64,000 nucleotides of DNA from Aquanectria penicillioides (GCA_003415625.1 PYIU01000003.1:7502001-7566000), one strand, 5' to 3'. Shown: positions 24,540 through 36,882, numbered from the stretch's first letter. The notes: generated by a model not told the origin, from the letters alone. A program made the numbers and translations.

Positions 24540-25480
24540 TTCTACAGGACGGCTAGACTACCCTATAACTGCTATCCATGTTTCGCCTAAAAAGGCTGCC
24601 ATGTTTTTGCCACTGTCCGAGATCCATCAAAGGTTTCGTCCACTCTGTCGAACACGCAAAATGCCACAATTTTGACTCTAGATGTATTGTCACCAGAGTC
24701 AATCGCTGCAGCAGTGAAGAGTGTTGAGAACAAAACCGGAGGTACACTCGATGTCCTCGTTAATAACAGCGGGGGCGTCTATGTCGTCCCCGCCCTCGAC
24801 GTCTCACCTGAACAACGCAAGAAGATATTTGATCTCAACTTTTGGGCACCCATGGCCACGATTCAAGCCTTTGCCTCCTTTTGATCAAGACAAAGGGATG
24901 TATCGTGAATAATTCATCAGTCAACGCACATCTCCACGTGCCATTTATGAGTAGGTGATTGCCATGGGCTCCTTCAAACACTCACTCACAATCTAGGTAT
25001 CTACAACGGATCCAAGGCCGCCTTTGCCACGGCCAGTAAGACATGGCGCCTTGAGCTACAGCCGCTTGGAGTTCGTACCACCACTCTGATGACCTGTGCA
25101 GTCAAGACCAACGCCTTCTCCAACCATTCCGAAGTCGAGATACCAGATAATTCCCACTACTTTGAGATACAAGACTTTATCCATGGCTTGAACGATGGAA
25201 GGTTTCAAAACAATGCTATTTATCCGAGGCGGTATGCCAAAAAAAAGTTGTTCTGGAGGTTGAAAAAGGAACATCCGGAGTAGTTTGGGCCGGCACGACT
25301 GTTTTCCTTGGCCGATTGATTTGCTGCTGTCACCACAGTCGGTCTTTGTAGGTTATCATTCCGGGTCTAAAAAATTGATTCCAATTTGGATACTAGGACA
25401 CGATTTTGGAAAGTATTGTCCCAATCTCCAGCGAAATGGCCAAGGTTGCCCAAAAGCGAAATCTGACACAAAGCGGACTT
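24540..25480 (+). pseudogene. SDR (AYR1-like short-chain dehydrogenase), truncated and frameshifted
   Basis: A decayed NADPH-type SDR resembling fungal 1-acyl-dihydroxyacetone-phosphate reductases. The N-terminal TGxxxGIG strand is missing; readable sequence begins near 24590 (GCHVFATVRDPSKV) after an in-frame TAA. It continues TLDVLSPESIAAAVKSVE, LDVLVNNSGG and DLNFWAPM. The frame shifts at the TTTT of 24878-24881, giving LIKTKGCIVNNSSVNAH, then after a short intron the catalytic IYNGSKAAFATA (YxxxK). A further frame change at an A8 run (25239-25246) leads to VVLEVEKGTSGVVWAG. Both shifts are repaired by adding one base. The 3' end of the Copia element lies about 140 bp upstream. Confidence 0.7.
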
Positions 25481-25880
25481 AGAGGAACATGATGAGAAGG
25501 TCTCCTTGGTGACTCAGGCGTGGATTTGTGTTGTACATTCAATTCTCCTTATATCCCATCTCTCCACCCCGGTTGTAGTACATAATCATTTAAGATTCAA
25601 AGAGGGAAGGGAATAAATTTACTTGGGGTTCCTTTCATTGTTGGGTAGATGGGCAGTGCGGGGTGTAGAGTCAGTGCTCAGTGAGCCGATCATGCATTCC
25701 TTGCACATGCAATTCAACCCAATGAGTGGCTCTGGTAATTACATCGCCACAGGGCTGTGTCATCTCGTCGCCCAATTTAGGCAGCAGCTGAGTTCATGTG
25801 AATCTATTTAATTACCACGAAGACCGTTTATTCGTTAGTCTGCTTCGAATCACCACGCGCACTTGCTTTCATCGTTCAGC
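25481..25880. other. Intergenic, no supported gene
   Basis: This is the 5' region of the first HET gene. No distinct regulatory element was recognised. Confidence 0.4.
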
Positions 25881-28003
25881 ATGGAACTTTGTAAATTCTG
25901 CCGAGACCTCGTCACCTTCGAGCTACCGAACCGCGATTTCGATAGCGAACGAGGAATGACCCCATACCATGATGACGTGACACGACTACACCACCCAAGC
26001 CTCGCTGCTCTCAGAGAGTCCTCCGCTCTCTGCCGGATATGTAACGTTATTCTGAAGAGCATCTACATATCACCCAACATAGCTGCTTATGGTGACCTGC
26101 ACAAACCCGGTACCGAAATAACTGGGTTCCAGGTTACACCGACCTCGAATGCGGTTCTTAGCCGTCTGGAGATGCTTCGGCATGGCATCTTGGCAAAAAC
26201 TATGATTTGCAATGTCGGCGATAGTCCACTAGCATTTATCAACCTGTTGATAAAACCGCCAAGTCTATCCATTCATTGTATGTTTACATGATCTGCATTG
26301 GATACCTGCTAACATTTGGATAAAGATGATGATGAGTTCATCTCGCCATGGAAGTGTCAAACCCCGGTTATCCTGGAAGGGCTTACGTCTCGCGCCATCT
26401 GGCAAATTGACTCTTCGAGGCAGCAAAAATTCGAGAATAGGATGAATTGTCTGCGTTCTTGGATGGAAGAGTGCCAAAAGAACCATCCAAAATGCCGCGT
26501 TTCTGAAAAGTATCCAAAGCCTACGAGACTAATAGACGTGGGAGTGGCGTCGAATCCCAGCCACGAAGTTCATCTAGTCATCACTGCCTTCATTGACCCA
26601 CTAGATGACCCAAACATCACATACAATGCACTCAGTCATTGTTGGGGTGCTGCAAATGACCCAGATGTTGTTACCACTTCTGAGAATGTCGAGGATCGAC
26701 ACAAGGGTATTGAGGTAGCGCGTCTTCCTCAGACATACCAGGATGCAATTGAGACGACTCGGATCCTCGGAGTCCGTTACCTGTGGATTGACTCATTGTG
26801 CATCCTGCAAGGAAACAGAGAGGACTGGGAGTTTGAATCCTCGCACATGTCGCATATCTACCAAGGAGCTTACCTGACACTTGCAGCGACCAGTGCATCT
26901 TCGAATGACAGCGGATTCTTCCTGGATTCCTTGGAAAAAAATCGGTTTGTGATAGAGCTTGATGATAATAGTCACACTATCGTTCGCGCACCAGCGGCAG
27001 ATGTCGAATATCTACATAGTGCACCGTTGAACTCGAGGGCATGGGCACTGCAAGAACTAGTGCTCTCCTCACGGACAGTCCACTTCCACCGGGATCAGAT
27101 GTACTGGCAGTGTCGCACTCTGCTACTATCAGAGGATGGACTCGTACAGGACAACACCTTCTCAAGCTTGCGGTCCTGGGGCTCTTGGCAGCTTGAGCTA
27201 GACCTTTCAGATGAAGAGTCTGCTACGGATTACTGGTGGCGCTGGGTTGAGGACTATAGCTGCCGTGAGCTCACCGTACGAACGGACTGGGTTGCTGCAT
27301 TTGCGGGAATAACGCAGCGCTTTGTCGAGGAGACGAATAAGACGCCAATCTTAGGCATGTGGGAAGAGACGCTCGTGGACGACCTCGCATGGCATATTGA
27401 TCCACTGGCTTATTCTGGGCGACGAGAGGGCAACAACTATGTGGCCACGAGGCACACAGCTGTACAAAACGTACCCTCTTGGTCGTGGATGAGCGTTCAG
27501 ATGCCTATCAACGCACCAGAAAGTAGATTTAACAGCCGCAAGCAGGTCTATACTAAAATCGAAGATGTCGGGCTGCGGTGGATGGGTACGGCCCTTACCT
27601 CCCCATCGCGTCGTTCAAGCTTTCGCTCTCTGGCCCGATCAAAACGCTTCAGTTTGTGCGTAATAAAACGAGTGAAATTCCGGCACATCAAGGGAATGCT
27701 TGTTGGCTCGAGGATCAAGGGCTGAACAAAGGGATTAGCTATCTGGACGAGTTAACTCTCAAAGGCGTAGATACCACCAAGTCCTTCTCGGTCCCCTGTT
27801 TGCTCTTGGCTACTTATTTGAGACATTTCATTGATGGAGATTTTAAGTCACTGGCTCATGGAATATTCCTTATGCTCAGAGAGGTCCAGGGAGATAATGG
27901 ACAGGTTCGCTATGAGCGCATCGGCGTGGGCCAATTCGATGCTACAGATGGATTGGAGAATCCGTTTGATGGGGCTTCGAACCAAGCTATCGAGCTTGTA
28001 TGA
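25881..28003 (+). pseudogene. HET-domain protein (heterokaryon incompatibility type), 3' frameshift
   Basis: HET-domain (PF06985-type) proteins act in non-self recognition and trigger growth arrest or cell death when unlike hyphae fuse. Exon 1 (ATG 25881, MELCKFCRD, a short Cys-rich leader including CRICN) joins exon 2 through a 48-bp intron (26278-26325). The HET domain has its usual blocks: YNALSHCWG, LPQTYQDAIETTR, LGVRYLWIDSLCILQ, AYLTLAATSASS and LNSRAWALQE. The frame breaks at about 27590-27594 (GGCCC). One frame ends at 27725, while the correct continuation (PYLPIASFKLSLSGPIK to GASNQAIELV) ends at 28003. One added base would join them. There is no NACHT or WD40 region. Confidence 0.8.
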
Positions 28004-28068
28004 AAGAGAAAAGGATAAACCTCGGACTGTGTGATTTTGGGAGAGAGTTCTCATGCAAGAAAAGTTGC

Positions 28069-28454
28069 TGTTAGTGAGTTGGGGTCTAGGGTAATGTGGA
28101 TCAATCTGTCATCAGGTTGGTCAAGGAAGATAAAAGGGACCTCAGAGACATAGGAAATGAACAGGCAGTTTTCTCCAACCAATTCTTATTTTTCAAATCC
28201 CAAATTCCTTGCATTTGGACTCGATTGAAGTCCCGGTGCAGCCCCCTTATGACATTCCTTTATTGTGACTTCCCGCTTTATATTCCTTTTTCTTTTCTTT
28301 TAGGGGCACTCCAGAGCTTCTGATCAGATGCTCTAACACTCTCCCAACTTGTTCGCAGCTGCTTGGAAAGGCTATTCGGTCGTCACCGAATCTGCTTACC
28401 CTATACCCTTCTGGGTGGGGTGTGTGTTTTGGCCAGTGTCCCCTTCCACCAACA
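28069..28454. repeat. Solo-LTR-like dispersed repeat, copy B
   Basis: Close relative of 3024-3416. It begins TGTTAGTGAG and ends CCACCAACA, giving imperfect TGTT/AACA inverted ends. GTTGC sits directly before the start and recurs at 28460-28464, five bases past the CA end, so the exact boundary is uncertain. It sits 66 bp after the stop of the first HET gene. Confidence 0.65.
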
Positions 28455-28906
28455 AATTAGTTGCATTTCCCAGACCACTTCAATACATGGACCTCGTTGG
28501 GGGAGGTTTCAGCTAGGCCGTTCTCGGTAGATGATTACTATCAATATGTTTCAGCTTTCGCATCGATGTTATTTTTGCGCTCCCCAGAGACTTGTGTCAC
28601 TTTATGAAGTCTAGTTTACCATGCTTACGACACTGTTAGGATTTGGTGCTGTCCCGTTGGATGCGTAATGCGGTGAGAGCAATGCAAGTGTCATGCCATA
28701 TTTTGCGAAGTCAATCTTACCGGCGATTTGAGTTTTTCCGACCGAGACCAGCTCGACACTGTGGCGAATAAGCAATTGAGTAAAATCCGAATCCCACCAC
28801 GTGCGTGCTCCGACACAAAGCGAGATTTGCAGACGAACTTGAACCCTAAGTTTGATGATGAAAGAACCCAAGCAGCTGAAACAACCTGACGATTTTTATC
28901 ATTAGA
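28455..28906. other. Intergenic region upstream of second HET gene
   Basis: A minus-strand frame at 28611-28871 reads RLQISLCVGARTWWDSDFT. A partly similar stretch (QLRLQISLYQRLRSGDKI) occurs on the minus strand at about 31850-31890. I cannot assign either to a family. Confidence 0.35.
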
Positions 28907-30794
28907 ATGCGCCTCCTCCATGTCGAAAAACATGAGCTCAAGAGCTTCACGGGGCAAGACATACCTCCCTATGCAATCCTATCTCACACCTGGGGCGAAG
29001 ATGAACTTCTCTTCAGTGACCTTCCAGGTGGTATTGAACACCAACTGGGTGGTCCTAAAAGAGGCCTCGGCAAAATTCTGAGTGCTTGCGACCAAGCGAA
29101 GCGCGACAAACTGGAATTTATCTGGATTGACACGTGCTGCATTGATAAGTCGAGCAGTGCAGAGCTATCGGAGGCCATCAACTCCATGTTTAAGTGGTAT
29201 GCGACTTCAGCTGCCTGCTATGCTTATTTGGAAGATGTTACGTTGGAGGCAGACGGCACCATGTTGAATTTTGACACCAGTAAATGGTTCACCCGTGGGT
29301 GGACATTGCAAGAACTAATCGCCCCTCACGAACTCTCCTTTTTTGACCGCAACTGGAGCTTTATGAAAACCAGGTTTGGACTTTCAAGAAGAGTTGCAGG
29401 AATCACGGGCATCAAAGAGTACTTATTACAGCGGCAGCGTGCTACCGGTCGGTCTCTCCCTGGTTGGAAAGAACGGTTTGGACGACATAGAGAATTCAAT
29501 CACCTACGCCAGGGCTTGAGAGCCCAGCCAATTGCCGAGAGGATGAAATGGGCAGGGACAAGAATGACGACTCGTGCAGAAGACAAGGCGTATTGTCTCA
29601 TGGGTATATTTAACGTCAATATGCCACTCCTGTATGGGGAGGGTTCGAAAGCTTTCCTCAGGCTTCAAGAGGAGATCTTGAGAACGAACCCTGATCAATC
29701 GATTTTAACTTGGACAAGACCAACCATTTCGCCTGGGAGCTCTACAGAGCCTAATGGGTACCTGTCTCGGTGGCCTTCGAACTTTACGCTGGACTTGTCT
29801 GATAGAGACGAAGCGCGGCTTGGCCGGGACGACATTGTCGCCACACCTAGAGGCTTGGAGATTGACGTATTGCTTATTCCTTGCCAGATATCTCATGATG
29901 ACGGTTCCATCTTATCGGAGTCTGAGGATCTGGAATTGGCAGTGCTTAGCTGTTCTGTTGAAGCTAGCTCTCTTTCTCGAGTAGCAATTCTAATCAAACC
30001 TCTTTCTAGCATTTCTCCTGACAGTGGTAGAGGATATGTGAGGAAATATCCTGGATCTCTCGTCATGTTAGAACCAGGCATCGACCCTCGGTTCATAGGT
30101 GACCATCCAAGAGGCTCCTCGAATCCCTCATTGATGTTGAATATTTCAGGTATGACAGAAGCTAAAATTGATCCGGTTCTTCGAGGTTTTAATTGTACTA
30201 ACTAATCATCGGATTGAAGTTAATTGCGACTTATTAATCCTCAAGCCAACTCGAATCCTTCTGCAATCCGCCGTGAGTGACCCGGAACTGCGCCACGAAA
30301 CTCCCCAGGTCCAATTAGAATTCCGAGGACATGGCACCTGGCATCTTGAGACTCAAGACCCACAATTCATCGGAGCAAATATGCTAGAACAAAATCTGGA
30401 AATGCTCACTGATTGTCAGGGGCGGACAATGGCAGTTCGGGGCACCTTCTTCTTCACTAATGGCGAGTCCTGCTTCGTTGCAATCTTGGCAGCTATGGAT
30501 ACCAGCGACGTCTCCTGTCTTTCAGCAGTTGCTCCGTATACATGCTGGATAGAACCGTGGGATTCCTTTTGCAGAGATGGCTTTCAAAATACCGCAATAA
30601 GCGATGTGACGGTGGACATACTCAGAATGGCCCTGAGGGATTACATTAAAAGCTTTTCCATTCACACATGGATGCAACCGCCATCAAGGCTCACTGGCCG
30701 AGGCTATGTGGGCGAAGTTGCCGTGAAATCAATTAAATTTCTTGGGAGAAGTTTACATACGCTGGTAGTAAATATCAAACCTCTGTCTACCTGA
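28907..30794 (+). CDS. HET-domain protein, vegetative-incompatibility type
   Basis: Intact two-exon gene (28907-30149 and 30220-30794; 69-bp intron) of 605 codons. It starts MRLLHVEKHELKSF and shows the HET layout found at the N-terminus of HET-E/HET-D/HET-R proteins: YAILSHTWG, LEFIWIDTCCIDKSSSAEL, INSMFKWYATSAACYAYLED, WFTRGWTLQELIAP, then TTRAEDKAYCLMGIFNVNMP and LYGEGSKAFLRLQEEI. In NLR-type relatives a NACHT and WD40 array follow. Here a C-terminal region of about 300 residues without recognisable repeats takes their place, so it is a HET-only form. Role inferred: allorecognition or cell-death signalling. It lies in the same orientation as the other HET gene, with a solo-LTR-like repeat between them. 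Confidence 0.85.
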
Positions 30795-32357
30795 TGTTGA
30801 TGATATTAAGCCGATCAGTACCGCCATTATCCCATCGCTTCTACATGAGAATAGTTCTGCGACGAGCTAACGTTCGGCTAGCCTTCCTTGGTATGAGTGT
30901 GATGACAATTGTATCCTCATACCTTGAGGCTCAGAACCAGGAGTTGACTCGTGCCTTGATACCAATACTGGTTTACTTATATGGGTCTAGAAAAAACAGA
31001 TTGCTTGAGTTTTGAATGGGCGAACCCTAGCAGTTCTCAATGTCACGGCGGCTCAAAACGCGCCCTTCATAGCCTTGAAATCCATTTTTCTACAAACCTA
31101 TCCGAGGTTCCATGTTATATCACTGCCTCCACACGAAATCACCAAAGGCATCAGCTGTGCTTGGTGCGGTGAGACAAAGGCGGCTGGACATCAGGGCACT
31201 AAACAAGGCGCAGCTGACCAACCAGCCCTAAGCTCGCGGCCAAGCCGACAAGACAAAAGAAACGCCGAGGAAAGCCACTGTTTCAGGCTCACATCAAAAC
31301 CATCACGAAGTCTCCGCTCCATTTCTACTTGTGATCTAAGAACGTCAATGTCGGCGTGAGGCGGATGAATTTGTCAAACCGTAGACTCTCACTTCCTCGG
31401 CAGCCTTGTTTCGACCCATTTCTACAAAATCTGGCATCAGGTTATTGGAACTCTGGACACTGCGACGATTTGAAGTGTAATGGTGTGGGGCGGTCGTGCC
31501 GATCTTCATTGCTTTTCCCACGCCGTCGGTGTCACTGGGCCACGATGCTTGGCTGCTGCCATCTGATTCCAGCTAGCTCGTCTCGGTCAGACCAGTACCT
31601 ATCCAAGCGCTTACGTTCTAGACCTGTGTCCTCTGGCCATTGACGGGAAGTGGGAAGCAAATTGAATATTTCTTTTGGGCGACATGGTATTAAAATGGTG
31701 TCCCCTTCCTGCCATCTGATTCCGTCCTGGAAACACTCGGTGACCATTGCGTCATTACATCAAACTCGCCCAGAAAGACCTTGACATCAGAGAAGCTTGT
31801 GCACGCGACATAAGCCCTATTAAAGATGTTTAAGCCTGGCTCAACAATCTTATCACCACTTCGCAGTCTTTGATAAAGCGATATTTGCAATCTGAGTTGC
31901 GTGATATCACCATTGACCCCTCTAGGGCACGACTATATCGATACGAACACCGAAATCCTCCACGTGATCCAAAATACCCTTATTTCCCGACATTTCCATT
32001 GAAGAGAGTTCAATTGAACCCATAGGATTAATGAAATATGTCGCCATTGGCGGATACATTAATGCCACGCCATGGAGAGGATCACGCAACCCCAACAGCC
32101 GTCAAAGTTGCTGGCATGTTTTTGTCCATGGTTACGATTTCCGTCCTGTCAATTTTTCTACGTCAGTGAGGCTAATTTGAAGCGTTTTCGCACCCCATCA
32201 TCCGTCAAGGTCCCCAGGGAAGATGAGAAGAGAAATAGGAGAAATTCTTCTAACAAGCTTTTACAGATGCAAAGCTCAAAGTCGTGGAGGATTTAAGGAA
32301 ACAGCATGCAGCTGCTTGGCGTATGTTCCCATACCAGAGCCACATCGTGTTAACGCC
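30795..32357. other. Intergenic, 1.56 kb, no supported gene
   Basis: Short forward frames (for example 31012-31359) and minus-strand frames (31532-31890) are present but lack domains. The minus-strand QLRLQISLYQRLRSGDKI stretch partly resembles one at 28.8 kb, perhaps remnants of a shared sequence. Confidence 0.35.
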
Positions 32358-33481
32358 ATGCCTAAATCGACTATAGTGGTGCTCGCGATCTACATATTCT
32401 CCCTCTTTTTCGTCATCTCTAGTTGCTCAATGTTGCAAATCTGGGGCCTCAATCTCAACAAAATTGTTTGCCGTACTGCCATCATCCTTTGCTTCCTATT
32501 TTACTTCGGATCTAAGGTCATTTGATCTCCAATTTGCTATGATTATTTATTAACGAAATATGCAGATTGTTAGTCAACTCAGTTACTCCCCACGGTCGAT
32601 CGAAGGTTTACGTATTGGTAGCTCATCTACTTGTTTCTCGTTGAGAAAGTCGTAAGCAAGCAAAACTGTCATTTATTGCTATGTCTTACGTTAATTTAGC
32701 ACATTATCCGATGCTACAAAAAGCGGCGCCTAAGCTCTAAGCTCTACTGTTTCAATACGATTGGAATCCTCTCTGTCTACGCAGTTTTAGCCATCTTCGA
32801 TATCATGAAGTACAGATCCCGTTTCATTTTTCGAGCACTTGTTACTGATTTGAGAACAGCCGATTTTATAGGATCGATGAAAATGGAGTATGCCACGTTG
32901 TAGTCAAAAGGGTTTTCATCATTCTCATTCTTTGCTACGATGCCATTATCAACATATATCTCACTGCCCTCTTTATCAAGCCTATCAGGGGTGTGTATAA
33001 CCGGTTAATTGAAGAGAGGAGGAGAGGTTAATCCGAGACTAGAATCTCATTCAGTAAAAAATCCAACAGCCAGTTCTGTTGGCGTTCAACTCCGAAACGT
33101 CGCTGTCCGCAGCTTTATTGGTTCTTGCGCAACTCTTATCAGCAGCCTCACGTATGTTCTCATCATCATGGACGGCAAATTGGGTGTGGTGCAAGCTAAT
33201 AAAACGTAAACCACCAGGAACCTCACAGTTCTAGTAGCCCTCGATGGAGAACTAGCCTGGGTTTGCTTGTTGACGTGCAATACTGATAGTCAGTATCTTA
33301 CTTTTCACGTACAGCCTTCCTTTTACTAAGACCGGAGTTTCTAGTTCTCTTTTCCGCTATTGTTATTCAGTGGATTACTACCAAACACGGCACCAACGAA
33401 GCTAGCAAGCCTAAATTTGACGAAAGTGAGGTTTCATCGAGGCCCCTGGAGACTGTTGGGACGTCGGGCCTAGTGGGCTGA
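32358..33481 (+). CDS. Fungal seven-helix-like integral membrane protein of unknown function
   Basis: A multi-exon gene whose pieces join in frame into a protein rich in membrane helices. Exon 1 (ATG 32358) carries two helices (VVLAIYIFSLFFVISSCSML; FLFYFGSK). An intron of about 104 bp leads to LIYLFLVEKV, then HIIRCYKKRRLSSKLYCFN. After another intron come NRFYRIDENGVCHVVVKRV and IINIYLTALFIKPIR. Later exons give NVAVRSFIGSCATLISSL, NLTVLVALDGELAWVCLLTC and LFSAIVIQWITTKHG. The order YLFLVExVHIIR, FIGSCATL, GExxWVCL, LFSAIVIQW matches a family found widely in filamentous ascomycetes that I know only as uncharacterised. There may be an upstream exon. No frame break was needed. Confidence 0.62.
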
Positions 33482-33579
33482 ATGGTTCATGTCTATCATA
33501 ACACTAAGTACCAAACCAAAACTGGTGATATCAGGTACCAGCGGGAAATTGGCACAATCTAGTTTCAACGAATGGGACT

Positions 33580-35530
33580 TATTTCGAGAAAGCTAAAAAG
33601 GCAAATACATTCATTGACAGTTCACACACCGGTCCAGTGCTAAACAAGGATGAGGTCATGTTCCAGGTATCATTCTCTGCAACCCGATACAGACTCAAGC
33701 CACACAATATCTCACATGAACCTGGATCAACATTTCCTATGCGGTAGCGAGAGATGATTCGTTGCATTAAGAGCGACCCGACATTTCGGTCTCCAGCTCC
33801 CGCTCGACCTTTGTAGTAAAGAAGGCAAGACACGAAACAGGATTGGCAGGCTAATTAATTGCAAGCAAAACTCTAAAGCCGATAAAACCGGAAACAGACC
33901 CAGATCCTGGTTTGTAATCGGAAACATCGGACTTGGGCCAGAGATAGCTTCCGTGGATGGAAGAAATACTACCAAGGCAATTTACCATGGCAATAACCAC
34001 CACCCCCTTCTCAGATGGCAGTGACATGGTTTCTGAAGCCCAATTGAGAATAAGTGGCAATGCCATATAAAGCCCCGCAATGTAAAAGTACATCATAACA
34101 TAGTGAACTAGCTGGTTGTGTGGGTGGCATGGCAACGCTCACGATTGCACTGATGAATGCCATACAAAGCCCGAAAGTTATGTGCCATTGACGGTCGTTC
34201 CACTGATCTGCAGTTTGGGGAAACACAGGAAGGAAAGCAATTCCAGTCTATAGCTCAGAGAGAATAGAATTGGCAATCAACAAGACAACTCTATAGGACC
34301 GGGAACCTCACCGCCTAAATGGGAATTGTCATCCACTGAGCCTTGACACCATGGTAGCTCATGCGCTTCAGTACCGCCGGAATAAAGCAAGAGACCGTTG
34401 TCGACCCGTTTTGCGTCTTATTCAGAATGATATAGACGTCCGTCTAAAGATCGACAACTGCCGCCTTGACGGACTCCGAAGGCGTCAGCTTTCTGGAGCA
34501 ACTTGCAGTCTGTATTCTGTTGTGCATTATGCGAACTCTTGCAATAGTTCTTTGATTCTGGTGTGAGGTGAAACCAAACCTTTTCGGGATAATCTGGCAG
34601 AACAAATTTCGCAATAAATGCCATGCCGATGGTCAGGAAACCCTCAATGAGAAGTAGGCATACCCGTGGCTCCCTCAAGACCTGATATGACTGCACCGGA
34701 ACCAGTTCATAGCCCGCGCCTGAGAAAAAAGTGCTATAAATGGAAGAGAGAATCGTTTGCATCAGATAGAAACTTCAGTAACCTGTCTCTTTCAACTTAA
34801 TACAAGGCCCTGTACTTGCCCATTGTGATGGCCTTGATAGATGAGAGGGATCCGAATAACTAGCCAAAAGTTGGTGTATAGAAGGGAGGGGAGTAATAGG
34901 TGCAACTTAATCTCTGTCCTCTGTAATTCTGGCAATCTAGCTTGCAGGCCTCCCATTGATAGTCCTTCCAGTGAATCACCGGTGTCTCTCCTCCGCTACC
35001 CCGGTCCCTGGCATATCTTGCTCCGTGGCAGGTGATACCATCTCATTTTGCTTATAGCAACACGTCATAATGTACAAAACTCCGGGAAGGAATCCGGGCT
35101 CGATGATGCCAAGGAAACATTACATGAATCTCTGGGTCGGCATCGAGAGCATCATTACGAGGATATTGTTGAAATCCTGTTTGATACCATTGTCACTGAG
35201 ACTCAGATGGTCTCCCAGCCCAGCTGCATCAGCATTTCCCTGCCAAAAGTCAACACCGTCTCATGTTTCATCTCGGCATAAGATACTTACAATGTTGCTT
35301 TGGTCCACATATACCAGCACACACATGAGCCAGAGCATCGGGATCAAGAACAGGTCTACACGCCGGATCAGAAGGCGTTTCTGTTTGGATCCAGGAACAT
35401 AGTTTTGAAGTGCTATGGGCAAGTATCATCGTGGCCCAAATTTATATTTAAATATCGGGAACCTTCCTCTGGAATCTCGCCCTCTGCAATATCTTTCACG
35501 AGATTGCTCCAACCTAGTAGATATTAATTA
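33580..35530 (-). pseudogene. MFS transporter (Dal5/allantoate permease-like), multiply broken
   Basis: Minus-strand ruins of a major facilitator of the anion:cation symporter group. From 5' to 3': LLIRRVDLFLIPMLWLM and VYVDQSNI with GNADAAGLGDHLSLSDN (about 35380-35190, helix 1), FLPGVLYIMTCCYKQNEM (about 35080), LLLIEGFLTIGMAFIAKF with VLPDYPEKVWF (about 34680-34580, mid-protein loop). Later pieces are VLKRMSYHGVKAQWMTIPI (about 34380), QWHITFGLCMAFISAIVS (about 34190) and MALPLILNWASETMSLPSEK (about 34070-34020). These fall in different frames with stops between them. Family and order are clear, but the gene cannot make a full transporter as written. Confidence 0.72.
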
Positions 35531-35769
35531 GATCGTAGTTTTTCATTCTTCCGAGTAGCTAGCTTTGTGAGTGCGTTTGTTCCAAATGGGAGAAGAGAGA
35601 AGATGGTGTACTAATGCAGTGTGAATATACAAAAGCAAACAAAGAGATTGGTGCATCTATGATTACTATCTAACAACGTGGCTTTGCCAGGAGTCAGAAT
35701 TTACTCCTACCCCTATGCTGGTCTAGTACCGTGGCCAAGAACACAATCAGTTGTCTTGTAAATAAGGCG

Positions 35770-36623
35770 GGGAAATACCCGACCGACAACAAACGGTTAG
35801 ATCTCCTCGAGCATATATCCTTGATCCTCAACAAAGAAGATCTAAACTAGAAAAGGCCAAATTTCGTTCATTCCCAGAAGGAAGATCTAGTAGTAGTAGT
35901 AGTAGTAACCGAATTTTTGCTAACACAATTGGGCTTACAGAGGTGTTGATGATCAGAGCGATCTGTCCGACAACATTCTTGACCGCGAGACCGGGGATTG
36001 CATATACAACGGCATGATTTCAATTGTATATGAATGCAACAGAGGATTCAATTCAACGCTACACATGACGTCGAAAAGAAATAGGCATACAATGACACCA
36101 TATCCCAATGTGTTGATTTGAGATGTGAGCGCTGACGGATGAAAGAGTAATAGATGGGACGAAAACTGAGATCATGGCTTTGTAAGATGCTATTTAGAAC
36201 ATGCTACGGCTTACACGATCTGCTAACAAGACTCTAACGATGGAGGAGACAACATTCGCAATATTTAGTCCGTCGTTGATTGCTTCCCTAGAATAAGTAT
36301 TATTTATCTATTACATAAATGACGTTGAGAGAAAATTAGATGAGAAGAGAGGCTTGCCGTGAGGTGCTATCTGTGATGCCGATGGTATTTAGAATGCTGC
36401 GAAAGTAGTACATGATGACATACTGACCAGACCAAGAGTCATTAGAACCATAACGACGACAACAAAAGTGCCATTCAAGTTAGGGTTGGTTGAGAACAGG
36501 GTTCGCCATGTGGCGCCCTGTTGTACCTTATTGATAGCAATCTCAATCTCTAGGACCTGCATTATTACAAGAGGTTCATTCACGTTACCATTGCAATAGT
36601 ACTAGAGCAACGCAATTAGGCTT
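35770..36623 (-). pseudogene. MFS sugar transporter, 3' part, cut off at the Copia insertion
   Basis: From the Copia boundary leftward, the minus strand reads YYCNGNVNEPLVIMQVLEIE, VQQGATWRTLFSTNPN, then in another frame SGQYVIMYYFRSILNTIGIT. After a likely intron come EAINDGLNIANVVSSIVRVL with LLADRVSRSMF, SYTIEIMPLYM, and near 35830 EDQGYMLEEI. These are the linker and C-terminal half of a lactose/hexose-permease-type sugar porter (compare EIMPYxMR and TKGxTLEEI). The N-terminal half is absent. The break coincides with the GGCTT target duplication of copy 2, and no matching sequence was seen beyond the element. Confidence 0.68.
35887..35909. repeat. TAG microsatellite
   Basis: About seven TAG/AGT units within the sugar-transporter ruin. 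Confidence 0.8.
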
Positions 36624-36882
36624 TATCACATAGAATCATACAGTAGATACATATATAATAAGGTCTATTAAAAGCCTTATTTTCTACAAAGGGAATATTG
36701 TCTTAAAGCTCCCTTTTATCTATATTAAGCTTGCTCTAATTAGATTCTATGCCCTATTAAGCTTACCTAAAATAGATTTAATGCTTAAATTAAAAGATAG
36801 AGCTTTAAGCTAGCTATATAATAGCTATATATAATAGATATAGCCTTTAATAATATCTTTATTAATTTTATATTTTATAATA
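36624..36882 (-). repeat. 3' LTR of copy 2 (259 bp)
   Basis: It begins TATCACATAGAATCATACAG on the + strand, a G-to-A converted form of the expected TGTCACGCAGAATCACACAG. It is preceded by GGCTT. Confidence 0.88.
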
